Shown here: positions 51,839 to 59,307 of the stretch, piece by piece
Numbering within the stretch: the stretch's first letter is position 1
Layout: each line of letters opens with the position of its first letter
Origin: Pseudomonas sp.
Lineage (GTDB): Bacteria > Pseudomonadota > Gammaproteobacteria > Pseudomonadales > Pseudomonadaceae
Direction of reading: 5' to 3'
DNA length: 64,000 nucleotides
Assembly: GCF_028293835.1 (NCBI RefSeq)
Contig: NZ_JAQGNX010000170.1
Location: 62,001 to 126,000, forward strand
The notes under the pieces: generated by a model
What the model saw: the letters and a program-made list of their open reading frames with translations, nothing else
Databases searched by the model: none
What the model was told of the DNA's origin: nothing
Made by a program: the position numbers and the translations under genes

Positions 51839-51875
51839 AAAGGTGTCCCGCCAGTTACCTGGCGAGGACACCTTT
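51839..51875 (-). terminator. Attenuator terminator in the nirB leader
   Basis: On the minus strand AAAGGTGTCC, a bulged T, and CGCCAG pair with CTGGCG and GGACACCTTT around a GTAA tetraloop, followed by further T residues. It is a strong intrinsic terminator standing about 55 bases before the nirB start, so transcription must be antiterminated for expression. Confidence 0.85.
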
Positions 51876-51881
51876 GTCCGG

Positions 51882-51924
51882 TCCCGTTCTCTCGGGAAGT
51901 GCAGCCTTCGACGTTGAAAGCTGC
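51882..51924 (-). promoter_or_regulatory. NasT (ANTAR) target: two hairpins in the nirB leader
   Basis: The first hairpin (51924-51901, minus strand) is GCAGCTTTC-AACGTC-GAAGGCTGC; the second (51897-51882) is TCCCG-AGAGAA-CGGGA. Both hexaloops have A at position 1 and G at position 4, the hallmark of ANTAR-protein RNA targets. They are three bases apart and precede the terminator by six bases. Binding by NasT should relieve termination; NasT antitermination of this operon is reported in P. aeruginosa. Confidence 0.82.
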
Positions 51925-51950
51925 AACTATGTAATTACTTGTGAAGGGTT

Positions 51951-51968
51951 ATGCAGTGGTTGTGCCAA
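51951..51968 (-). promoter_or_regulatory. Sigma-54 promoter of the nirB operon
   Basis: On the minus strand TTGGCACAACCACTGCAT has the -24 GG and -12 GC elements exactly ten bases apart. Start of transcription would be near 51942, just before the first leader hairpin. A TGCACC half-site at 52022-52027 could be part of an NtrC site. Confidence 0.7.
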
Positions 51969-52068
51969 GTCTCATAGGCCCAGTATTTGCTGGGGTTGGC
52001 GCAGGTTTTGTGTTGATTTGATGCACCCTTATAAGGCGAGTCGCGCGTAAGTGGTGCGCTCGCATTCT

Positions 52069-52141
52069 GGAGGAGCCAACCTGTTGGCGAAGCGGCGTAT
52101 CCGACACCGTCAAAGGCTCGCCAACACGTTGGTTCCTACAG
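52069..52141. repeat. REP element, inverted pair
   Basis: GGAGGAGCCAACCTGTTGGC from 52069 and CTCGCCAACACGTTGGTTCC from 52118 form an inverted pair of the CCAAC family. It separates the 3' end of the kinase gene from the nirB promoter. Confidence 0.88.
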
Positions 52142-52143
52142 AT

Positions 52144-53802
52144 CTAACGGTGTAGCACCCAAACCATGACCACCAGATTCACCAACAAAGACACCAGCGC
52201 CACGGTTCGCCATACCTTCAGCGGTTCTCGCTCCAGCAGTGGGCGGGGTTTGGTTTTGAGGGTGTTGCGTTCGCCATGTTCAAGGCTGAGCAACCATTCT
52301 TCAGCCGTTTCATAACGTTTGGCGGGGTCGGCCTGTAGCGCTTTGCTCAGCACCTGCTCCAGCCAATCCGGAACGTCTGGTCGATAGCGGCTGGCCGGTA
52401 CGGCGTTGCCAAAGCGTGGGTGTTGAAAGGCTTCGATTTCGCCGTAGGGATAATGCCCCGTCAGCAGGAAAAACAGGGTCACTCCTGCGCTGTACAAATC
52501 CTGTTGCGCGCTGGGGAGTGCGCCTCCGAACGCCTCGGGGGCGATGAAGCTTGGCGTTCCCGGCAGGTCATTCGCGCTGTCGGCTGACAAGCCGGGGCAG
52601 TAAGCCAGGCCGAAATCCAGCACCCGCAGTTTGCCGTTGTCATCCAGCAGCAGGTTTTCCGGTTTGATGTCGCGGTGCACAATGTTGCGGCGATGCAGCA
52701 AGCCCACGGCGCGCAGTAGGTGTGTCGCAATGCCTTGCCACTGAACCAATGGCAACGGACCGCTTTGCTTGAAGGCCTCGGCCAATGTCTGGCCGGGGTG
52801 TTCCCGCATCAGGTAATACAAATGCTGACGCTCGGTGGCGGCATGAACCTCCGGAAAATAACGCCCGGCGACCCGACGTAGAAACCATTCCTCCAGCAAT
52901 AAGTTCTGTTGCCCATGCGCCTCAGCATGACGGCTCGTGGGCAGGGTCTTCAGCAGCCAGGATTGTTGTGATCGATCACGTACCCGGTACAGCAGCGACT
53001 GTCGCGACTGCCCAAGCAACGTTTCCACCTGCCAGCCTTCGAACAACTGGCCGGGTTTCAGGGCCGGTGGTAATGGCCATTGTTGTAGCTGGGCCAAGGT
53101 GTCACCGAGGTTGTCTTGGCCCAGCCGGTCTACCTGAATCACCAGCGCGCTGGCGTTGTCTCGGCTACCCGCCAGGTGTGCAGCCTTGACCAGGGTTTGC
53201 ACGGCACTGTCCAGGTCGTCTTGTTCACGCAAAATCGAGGCGATGCTGGCATCGCCCAACGTCGCCCAGACGCCATCACTGAGCAGCAGCCAGCGTTCGC
53301 CCTCGCGCAGTTCGCCGTCGAGGTAATCCATGACCAAATATTGATCCAGCCCCAACGCGCGCTTTAGCACGTGCTGCATTTCCGGCTGCTCCCAGACGTG
53401 GTCCTCGCTGACCCGCTGCAGCGCTCCGGCGTGCCAGCGATACACCCGACAATCGCCAACATGGGCCAGGGTAAAACGACGTCCGCGAACCACCAGGGCG
53501 CTCAACGTGGTGAGCAACCCGTTGGCCAACAGCCAGCGATTCTGCGCCAATAACAAGCGGTCCAGGGATTGCGCGACGCCCCAGGTTTCCGGCGTTGCGT
53601 AGTAATCAAGGGCCAGGGCCTGCAAGGTCGAACGCGCCGCCAGTCCGCCGTCGAGGCAGTGGCTGACGCCGTCAGCCAAGGCGAACAAATAACCTTTGCT
53701 CGCAGCCAGCCCGGGCATCGGTGTCACCTGACGGCTCGCGTCCTGATTCTCGGCGCGGGGGCCGTTGGCGCTAAAGTGGGCGAAGCTCAGTTGCAGGCTC
53801 AT
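52144..53802 (-). CDS. PP2C phosphatase-Ser/Thr kinase fusion protein
   Basis: A 552-residue bifunctional signalling protein. The N-terminal PP2C-type domain (about 1-230) has AENQDASRQV, LFALADGVSHC, LAHVGDCRVYRW, LLLSDGVWATL and SRDNASALV with the metal-binding Asp residues. The Hanks-type kinase domain (about 255-515) has VHRDIKPENLLLDD, DFGLAYCPG, and APEAFGGAL, with the catalytic Lys likely in SWLLKTLP; its glycine loop is weak. A C-terminal helix (VALVSLLVNLVVMVWVLHR) anchors it in the membrane. It follows nasA by eight bases, so it is likely co-expressed with nitrate uptake, and may act on the transporter. Its targets are unknown. Confidence 0.9.
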   Translation of the reverse strand: MSLQLSFAHFSANGPRAENQDASRQVTPMPGLAASKGYLFALADGVSHCLDGGLAARSTLQALALDYYATPETWGVAQSLDRLLLAQNRWLLANGLLTTLSALVVRGRRFTLAHVGDCRVYRWHAGALQRVSEDHVWEQPEMQHVLKRALGLDQYLVMDYLDGELREGERWLLLSDGVWATLGDASIASILREQDDLDSAVQTLVKAAHLAGSRDNASALVIQVDRLGQDNLGDTLAQLQQWPLPPALKPGQLFEGWQVETLLGQSRQSLLYRVRDRSQQSWLLKTLPTSRHAEAHGQQNLLLEEWFLRRVAGRYFPEVHAATERQHLYYLMREHPGQTLAEAFKQSGPLPLVQWQGIATHLLRAVGLLHRRNIVHRDIKPENLLLDDNGKLRVLDFGLAYCPGLSADSANDLPGTPSFIAPEAFGGALPSAQQDLYSAGVTLFFLLTGHYPYGEIEAFQHPRFGNAVPASRYRPDVPDWLEQVLSKALQADPAKRYETAEEWLLSLEHGERNTLKTKPRPLLEREPLKVWRTVALVSLLVNLVVMVWVLHR

Positions 53803-53810
53803 CGACCGAT

Positions 53811-55022
53811 TTATACCCGAGCAGCAGTCACAGCGGCCGAGCCCCAGGTGGTTCTCCAGCGACGTTTGACGTTATGCAGACCAAACCAGGCCAAGACCCC
53901 AAGGCTGGCAAACAACCACAAGCCCATTTGATAGCCGCCGGTATTCTGCTTGATCGCACCCAGACCGGCTGCCAATAGAAATCCGCCGACGCCGCCAGCC
54001 ATGCCGATCAGTCCGGTCATGACACCGATTTCCTGACGAAAACGCTGTGGCACCAGTTGGAAGACTGCGCCGTTGCCTGCGCCAAGACCGAGCATGGCTG
54101 CCACAAACAGCGCCAGCGCCGCCCAGGAGCTTGGTAAGTTGAAACCCACCGCCGCGATGCAGACAGCCGCTACCGCGTACATGCCGGACAAGGTACGAAT
54201 GCCGCCAAAGCGGTCAGCCAGGGCGCCACCCAAGGGGCGCATCATGCTGCCGCCGAACACGCAGGCTGCGGTGTAATAGCCGGCGGTGACCGGGCTCAAT
54301 CCGTATTGGTCGTTGAAGTAGCCGGGCAGGGCGCTGGCCAGACCAATGAAGCCGCCAAACGTCATGCTGTAGAAGAACATGAACCACCAGGTGTCGCGGT
54401 CGCCCAAGGCTTTTGAATAGTCAGCCAGGGATTTGGCCTTTGCCCGCTGGGGGGAATTGCGCGCCATCAGGCTGAAGGCGATCAGCACCAGTACCAGTGG
54501 GATCAGGGCGAAGCCAAACACGTTGGTCCAGCCAAATGCCATGGCCAGTGCCGGAGCGATCAACGCAGCGAACACGGTGCCCGAGTTACCGGCACCGGCG
54601 ATGCCCATGGCTTTGCCCTGGTGCTCTGGCGGATACCATTGCGAGGCTAAGGGCAACGCGACCGAGAACGAGGCACCGGCCATGCCGAGGAAGATGCCAA
54701 GTATCAACGCTTGTTCGTAGCTGTGAATGCCAAGCTGCCAAGCCGCGGACAGGGCGCCGATCACAATGACCTGGCCTATGATTCCAGCGGTTTTCGGTGA
54801 CAGCTTGTCGGCCAGCAGACCCATCAGTACCCGCAAAAAGGCGCCCGCCAGAATCGGCGTGGCGACCATCAAGCCTCGCTGTTGGGTGGTCAGGTGCAAG
54901 TCGGCAGAGATTTGTACCGACATTGGGCCGAGCAGGTACCAGACCATGAAGCTCAGGTCGAAATACAAAAAGGCTGCGAACAGCGTCGGTTTGTGGCCGG
55001 CCTTCCAGAAGCTTGCATTCAT
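53811..55022 (-). CDS. nasA: Nitrate/nitrite transporter, MFS (NarK/NasA type)
   Basis: A 403-residue inner-membrane permease of the nitrate/nitrite porter family for nitrate uptake. Twelve helices can be traced (e.g. LFAAFLYFDLSFMVWYLLGP, MVATPILAGAFLRVLMGLLA, IIGQVIVIGALSAAWQL). The family signature GAGNSGTVFAALIAPALA and GLGAGNGAVFQLVPQRF (the two nitrate signature motifs rich in Gly/Asn) are present. The start at 55022 gives MNASFWKAGHKPTLF. Its leader holds ANTAR hairpins and a terminator. The nasS-nasT pair lies just upstream. Confidence 0.94.
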   Translation of the reverse strand: MNASFWKAGHKPTLFAAFLYFDLSFMVWYLLGPMSVQISADLHLTTQQRGLMVATPILAGAFLRVLMGLLADKLSPKTAGIIGQVIVIGALSAAWQLGIHSYEQALILGIFLGMAGASFSVALPLASQWYPPEHQGKAMGIAGAGNSGTVFAALIAPALAMAFGWTNVFGFALIPLVLVLIAFSLMARNSPQRAKAKSLADYSKALGDRDTWWFMFFYSMTFGGFIGLASALPGYFNDQYGLSPVTAGYYTAACVFGGSMMRPLGGALADRFGGIRTLSGMYAVAAVCIAAVGFNLPSSWAALALFVAAMLGLGAGNGAVFQLVPQRFRQEIGVMTGLIGMAGGVGGFLLAAGLGAIKQNTGGYQMGLWLFASLGVLAWFGLHNVKRRWRTTWGSAAVTAARV

Positions 55023-55070
55023 AGAGCACCCCACCTGCATATTCTGCACATTTAGAAACAGCCCAAACGC

Positions 55071-55116
55071 AAAAACGCCGCAACCCCATTCGCCTGAGCG
55101 AGAAGGGTGTGCGACG
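55071..55116 (-). terminator. Attenuator terminator in the nasA leader
   Basis: On the minus strand CGTCGCACACCCT (55116-55104) pairs with GGGGTTGCGGCG (55087-55076) as a 12-bp stem with one bulged C, followed directly by TTTTT (55075-55071). Its 5' strand shares five bases with the second ANTAR hairpin, so the two structures exclude each other. Confidence 0.7.
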
Positions 55117-55152
55117 TCTTTGTCGTGTACGGGGTAACCGCCTTTGGCTACC
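55112..55152 (-). promoter_or_regulatory. NasT (ANTAR) target: two hairpins in the nasA leader
   Basis: The first hairpin (55152-55133) is GGTAGCC-AAAGGC-GGTTACC with one G-U pair; the second (55125-55112) is CGAC-AAAGAC-GTCG. Both hexaloops have A1 and G4. Binding by NasT would hold the second hairpin and block the overlapping terminator. Confidence 0.75.
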
Positions 55153-55163
55153 GGTGCAATGCT

Positions 55164-55183
55164 ATAAGCAAGTACCGCGCCAC
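55164..55183 (-). promoter_or_regulatory. Sigma-54 promoter of nasA
   Basis: On the minus strand GTGGCGCGGTACTTGCTTAT has GG and GC ten bases apart, matching the -24/-12 consensus. Transcription would start near 55157, a few bases before the first leader hairpin. Confidence 0.62.
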
Positions 55184-55198
55184 AACTACAAATCCTTT

Positions 55199-55325
55199 AG
55201 GAACGGGCTTGCTTGTGATCGGCTGCGAAGCAGTCGCGGAATGGGCGTCGCAATTTTTCTGGAGTGGTACCGCTTTGAACGTTTGGGACCGCTTCGCGAT
55301 CCATGGCGAGCAAGCCGACTCTTAG
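55199..55325. repeat. REP-like inverted repeat of a third type
   Basis: GGAACGGGCTTGCTTGTGAT from 55200 and GGCGAGCAAGCC (55307-55318) form a loose inverted repeat, with inner copies of CTGCGAAGCAG and CCGCTTCGCGATCC. It lies between nasT and the nasA promoter. Confidence 0.55.
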
Positions 55326-55361
55326 TTCAATAGAAATTTCAATCACTTACAGGGCTTATCT

Positions 55362-55937
55362 CTACCCCAATAATTCACTCATAGCAATGATTTGCTCCGC
55401 CACCTGGATCAGTTTCTGCTGGCGGCTCATGGCTTGCCGGCGCATCAGGGTGTAGGCCTCGTCCTCTTTGCAGTTTTTCATTTTCATCAGCAGACCCTTG
55501 GCCAATTCGATGCGTTTGCGTTCGGCCAATTGTTGATCCCGTGCCTGTAATTGGGCACGAAGTTCCTGGTCGCTCTCAAACCGTGCCATTGCGACGTCCA
55601 GAATCGGTTGCAGCCGCTGGGCGAGAATGCCCTCGACGATGTAGGCGCTGACCCCGGACTTTATCGCTTGGCGCATGACCAGTGGGTCATGCTCATCGGT
55701 GAACATTACGATGGGCCGTGGTTGATCGCGGCTGACCAGCACCACTTGCTCCATCACGTCGCGGCCGGGGGATTCGGTGTCAATCAGAATCACATCAGGC
55801 TGAACCGCCTCGACCCGTGCCGGAAGGTCGATAATCAGCCCGGATTCGTCAATGACCTCGAAACCGGCTTCCATCAGGGCCGCTTTGAGCCGACCGACTT
55901 TCTTCGGCGTGTCGTTGATCAACAGGATACGCAGCAT
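55362..55937 (-). CDS. nasT: ANTAR-domain antiterminator NasT
   Basis: NasT is an RNA-binding response-regulator-like protein that antiterminates nitrate assimilation transcripts. The 191 residues comprise a receiver-like domain (1-125; LRILLINDTPKKVGRLKAAL, DVILIDTESPGRD, KSGVSAYIVEG) and an ANTAR domain (about 130-190; ERKRIELAKGLLMKMKNCKE, DEAYTLMRRQAMSRQQKLIQ). The gene is 14 bases after nasS. NasS holds NasT inactive without nitrate or nitrite. Two candidate RNA targets lie in this window. Confidence 0.95.
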   Translation of the reverse strand: MLRILLINDTPKKVGRLKAALMEAGFEVIDESGLIIDLPARVEAVQPDVILIDTESPGRDVMEQVVLVSRDQPRPIVMFTDEHDPLVMRQAIKSGVSAYIVEGILAQRLQPILDVAMARFESDQELRAQLQARDQQLAERKRIELAKGLLMKMKNCKEDEAYTLMRRQAMSRQQKLIQVAEQIIAMSELLG

Positions 55938-55951
55938 ATTCGCAGGCTCCT

Positions 55952-57163
55952 TCAGCGACTGAGACGAGAGGGGGAGGCGTCGGCCAAGGCGTGCAATTTA
56001 AAGCTGCGCGCATAGGCCGCCGGGTTGCTGCCGTCCCAGATTTTGCCGTCGATCAGCCGGCTGCTGCGCATGGCCGAGGCGGGCACGGAAATCCCGACAG
56101 CCTCGGCGGCCCGACCATAGAGTTCAAGCTGTTGGACCTGCCCGGCAATCGCCAGGTAATTCGGGTCTTCTCGCACTAGGCCCCAGCGGCGAAACTGGGT
56201 CATGAACCACATGCCGTCGGACAGGTAAGGCATGTTGACCTCTCCCGCACCGTGGAAGCGCACGGCATGTTGGTCTTGCCAGTGGTTGCCCAGGCCATCG
56301 CTGTAATCGCGCAGCAGGCGCGGTTCGATGCAGCCCACCGGGGTGTTCAAATAATCGCTGCCACTGAGCAGTTGCGCGGTACTGCGGCGGTTTTCGTCGT
56401 TTTGTTCAATAAACTTACTGGCTTCGAGCACCGCCATTACCAGTGCGCGGGCGGTGTTCGGGTTTTGCTCGACGAACTCCCGAGTGCAGCCCAGGACTTT
56501 TTCCGGGTGGTCGGGCCAGATCGCCTGGGAAGTCGCCAAGGTGAACCCCAGGCCTTGACTGACCGCACTGGCGCCCCAAGGCTCGCCAACGCAAAAGCCG
56601 TCGATACGCCCGGCCTGCAAGTGCGCAACCATTTGTGACGGTGGAACGACCACGCTGTCGACGTCGTTCAACGGGTGAATACCCTGACTCGCCAGCCAGT
56701 AATACAGCCACATAGCGTGATTGCCGGTGGGAAAGGTCTGGGCGAACGTCAGCTTGGTGCTGCTGTGTTGCACGAGTCGATCGAGGGCTTGTGGGTTGGT
56801 GACGTTGACATCTTGCAACGCTTTAGACAGGTTGATGCTTTGCCCGTTTTGATTCAGGCCCATCAACACCGCCATATCCACTGCGCCGGTTCCGCTGATG
56901 CCCAACTGCACGGCGTAGATCATTCCATACAGGCTGTGAGCCGCGTCCAGTTCGCCGCTAACCAGTTTGTCACGAAGATTGGCCCAGGAAGATTGGCGTT
57001 TTAAATTCAGAGTCAATCCATAAGGCTGGCCAAACCCTTGGGTGGCGGCCACCACCAGTGGCGCGCTATCGGTCAGGGCCATGAAGCCCAGATTAATGAC
57101 ATTTTTCTCCGGAGCATCACTGCCTCCGACCCAGTCCAGCGCATTGTTCGGTGAAATGATCAT
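55952..57163 (-). CDS. nasS: Nitrate sensor protein NasS
   Basis: NasS is a cytoplasmic homologue of the nitrate-binding protein NrtA that binds NasT and releases it when nitrate or nitrite is present. The 403-residue product begins INLGFMALTDSAPLVVAATQ and has VAHLQAGRIDGFCVGEPWGA and DHPEKVLGCTREFVEQNPNT. No signal peptide is present, unlike transport-associated relatives. The start at 57163 (MIISPNNALDWVGG) is chosen since the 31-codon extension overlaps the pyrD promoter region. It is divergent from pyrD. Confidence 0.94.
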   Translation of the reverse strand: MIISPNNALDWVGGSDAPEKNVINLGFMALTDSAPLVVAATQGFGQPYGLTLNLKRQSSWANLRDKLVSGELDAAHSLYGMIYAVQLGISGTGAVDMAVLMGLNQNGQSINLSKALQDVNVTNPQALDRLVQHSSTKLTFAQTFPTGNHAMWLYYWLASQGIHPLNDVDSVVVPPSQMVAHLQAGRIDGFCVGEPWGASAVSQGLGFTLATSQAIWPDHPEKVLGCTREFVEQNPNTARALVMAVLEASKFIEQNDENRRSTAQLLSGSDYLNTPVGCIEPRLLRDYSDGLGNHWQDQHAVRFHGAGEVNMPYLSDGMWFMTQFRRWGLVREDPNYLAIAGQVQQLELYGRAAEAVGISVPASAMRSSRLIDGKIWDGSNPAAYARSFKLHALADASPSRLSR

Positions 57164-57316
57164 GAGCAGCTCTTTACTTATAAGGCGTCGGTAGGCGATG
57201 TCTATTCCAAACCTGGCGCGGGCGTCGGCAAAGATTACAGCATGTCTCGCCTCCAATGCCTCGGTCCGTCTATAATCGCCGCCCTGAATTCAGCCGCTTA
57301 CGAGCCATGCCCGCCC

Positions 57317-58342
57317 ATGTATAACCTGGCCCGCCAGTTATTGTTCAAACTTTCCCCGGAAACGTCCCATGACCTGTCGCTGGATCTCATCGGCGCGGGC
57401 GGGCGTTTGGGACTCAATGGCTTGTTGAGCAAGGCGCCTGCGCACTTGCCGGTCAAGGTCATGGGCCTGGATTTTCCGAATCCGGTCGGGTTGGCAGCGG
57501 GCCTGGACAAAAACGGTGCGGCCATTGATGGTTTTGCGCAGCTCGGTTTCGGTTTTGTTGAAGTCGGCACCGTGACCCCCAGGCCGCAACCGGGCAATCC
57601 GAAACCACGGATTTTCCGCTTGCCCCAGGCCGAGGCGATCATCAATCGCATGGGGTTCAACAACCTCGGCGTCGATCACTTGATCACCCGTGTGCAAGCA
57701 TCGCGGTACAGCGGCATCCTGGGGATCAACATCGGCAAGAATTTCGACACGCCGGTGGAGCGGGCCGTGGACGACTACCTGATCTGCCTGGATAAGGTCT
57801 ACGAACACGCCAGTTACGTGACGGTTAACGTCAGCTCGCCCAATACCCCAGGCCTGCGCAGCCTGCAATTTGGTGACTCGCTCAAGCAACTGCTGGAGGC
57901 GCTGCGTTTGCGCCAGGAAGACCTTGCGCAGAAATACGGTCGCCGTGTGCCGCTGGCGATCAAGATCGCACCGGACATGACCGATGAAGAAACCATTCAG
58001 GTCGCCGCTGCACTGATCGACTCGGGCATGGACGCGGTGATTGCTACCAACACCACGCTCAGCCGCAAGGGCGTCGAAGGCATGCCGCATGCCGACGAAG
58101 CGGGTGGCCTGTCGGGTGCACCGGTTCGGGAAAAGAGTACGCACACGGTCAAAGTGCTGGCCGGGGAATTGGCCGGGCGTTTGCCGATCATTGCTGCTGG
58201 TGGGATTACCGAGGGCAAGCACGCGGCGGAAAAAATCGCGGCGGGTGCAAGTTTGGTGCAGGTATATTCGGGCTTCATCTACAAAGGCCCTGGGCTGATC
58301 AGGCATTCGGTTGATGCCATCGCTGCAATGAATCGCAAATAA
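57317..58342 (+). CDS. pyrD: Dihydroorotate dehydrogenase (quinone)
   Basis: PyrD oxidises dihydroorotate to orotate in pyrimidine synthesis, passing electrons to quinone at the inner membrane. The 341-residue class 2 enzyme begins MYNLARQLLFKLSPETSHDL (membrane-binding N-helix), and has GLAAGLDKNGAAIDGF, VGTVTPRPQPGNPKPRIFRL, NRMGFNNLG, VTVNVSSPNTPGLRSLQ with catalytic Ser, and IIAAGGITEG. A TATAAT at 57271-57276 is a likely -10 box. The start at 57317 has a weak ribosome site. In P. aeruginosa the same order pyrD-rmf-rlmL occurs. Confidence 0.96.
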   Translation: MYNLARQLLFKLSPETSHDLSLDLIGAGGRLGLNGLLSKAPAHLPVKVMGLDFPNPVGLAAGLDKNGAAIDGFAQLGFGFVEVGTVTPRPQPGNPKPRIFRLPQAEAIINRMGFNNLGVDHLITRVQASRYSGILGINIGKNFDTPVERAVDDYLICLDKVYEHASYVTVNVSSPNTPGLRSLQFGDSLKQLLEALRLRQEDLAQKYGRRVPLAIKIAPDMTDEETIQVAAALIDSGMDAVIATNTTLSRKGVEGMPHADEAGGLSGAPVREKSTHTVKVLAGELAGRLPIIAAGGITEGKHAAEKIAAGASLVQVYSGFIYKGPGLIRHSVDAIAAMNRK

Positions 58343-58353
58343 GCTTTTTGTTT

Positions 58354-58385
58354 CAAAAAAAGGGGCCCCTGAAAAGGAGCCCCTG
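58354..58385 (-). terminator. Intrinsic terminator of rmf
   Basis: On the minus strand AGGGGC and GCCCCT pair around CTTTTCA-type loop sequence, followed by seven T residues. The position, downstream of both pyrD and rmf stops, suggests it serves mainly rmf. Confidence 0.75.
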
Positions 58386-58466
58386 GGCGCTAGCCCGCCG
58401 CCCGGATGGGGCGTGCATGTTTAATCGAATGTAGAACCTTTAAAAAGCTGGTCGGTGATTACCTGG

Positions 58467-58682
58467 TTAGCCGACCGCGTGAAGTTCGTTGAGTCTGTGG
58501 ATGCCCGCAGTGCCGGTCATACCGTCCCAGTTGTCGCCGCGTCCTTCTCGCCAGCCATTGATCCAGGCTTGGCGCACCGACGGTAGAGTAAAGGGGCAAA
58601 GCTCACGGGATTTGCCATGAACACCAAATTGATATCCGCGTAAAAATGCTCTTTCCAACGGATCACGCTTAAGTCTTCTCAT
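58467..58682 (-). CDS. rmf: Ribosome modulation factor
   Basis: RMF joins 70S ribosomes into inactive 100S dimers in stationary phase. The 71-residue basic protein reads MRRLKRDPLERAFLRGYQFG, VHGKSRELCPFTLPSVRQAW and INGWREGRGDNWDGMTG, closely following the family. It is preceded by a structured leader and GAGGG ribosome site. Its gene lies convergent to pyrD and divergent from rlmL, as in P. aeruginosa. Confidence 0.95.
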   Translation of the reverse strand: MRRLKRDPLERAFLRGYQFGVHGKSRELCPFTLPSVRQAWINGWREGRGDNWDGMTGTAGIHRLNELHAVG

Positions 58683-58760
58683 AGGGTGTTGCCCTCGTTT
58701 GTTGACTGTTATGTCCCTGGAGACCTCATGTCGAGGTCGGGCAGAATCTTCTGCCGTGAG
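58683..58760 (-). ncRNA. Structured 5' leader of rmf (rmf RNA motif candidate)
   Basis: Two adjacent hairpins are seen in the region upstream of rmf: GGCAGAA-GA-TTCTGCC (58755-58740) and GACCTC-GACAT-GAGGTC (58738-58722), then CCAGGGAC. A conserved 'rmf RNA' motif upstream of rmf has been described in Pseudomonas; this is probably it, but I cannot check the covariance pattern. Confidence 0.5.
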
Positions 58761-59307
58761 TACCCGCTGCCGGCGTCGCGGGCTTCATGTTGTCGCCATT
58801 GCGGTAACAACCTGAGTGAAGTTCTAACCAATGCGCTGGACGCTGTGAATGATCAATTTGTCATAACGACGTCACAATTAGCGCGTTAAGGCCATAAGCA
58901 GCACAGGCATTTGGAGGGGTGTTTTTCCCACAACCCTCCTGAACCGAGGGTTTGGTTGAGAATGGAATCGATTTACTGAACCTAAAGATGGCTGAATGAC
59001 GTCAACCGTTAATCGACGAAGGGTCATGGAATGTGACTTATTGTTGCAACTTTTTCGGTGATGCCGAAATCTCGTCGGGCTTGATAGCTGTGTGCCAGCT
59101 TGTTGGCAATATCAGCAGCACCACAGATACTCAGATGAACCGCGTCGCCTGCCTCGCCAACACGTTGGCTTCTACAGGCGACGTTTGTACTGTTGGACTG
59201 GCACACTCTGCGTGCCACGCAGGCGTTCTCCAAGAAAGGCGCCTGTTTAAAATCAGGTGGGGCAATGCGTTGCCCTGCCGCTGATCGCCTAAGGCGTTGG
59301 ATTACCC
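58761..59307. other. Intergenic region between rmf and rlmL
   Basis: No convincing gene. It contains GGAGGG/CCCTCC (58913-58918, 58934-58939) as a short inverted repeat, the REP pair at 59086-59178, and the promoter region of rlmL. A hairpin AGGCG...CGCCT occurs near 59220-59249. A 67-codon frame from 58686 lies on top of the rmf leader and is rejected. Confidence 0.4.
59086..59178. repeat. REP element, inverted pair
   Basis: GCTGTGTGCCAGCTTGTTGG from 59087 and CTCGCCAACACGTTGGCTTC from 59153 are imperfect inverse copies of the CCAAC family, upstream of rlmL. Confidence 0.8.

Noticed and set aside
58686..58889. 67-codon frame upstream of rmf
   Set aside because: It overlaps the structured rmf leader on the other strand and has no ribosome site or family resemblance.
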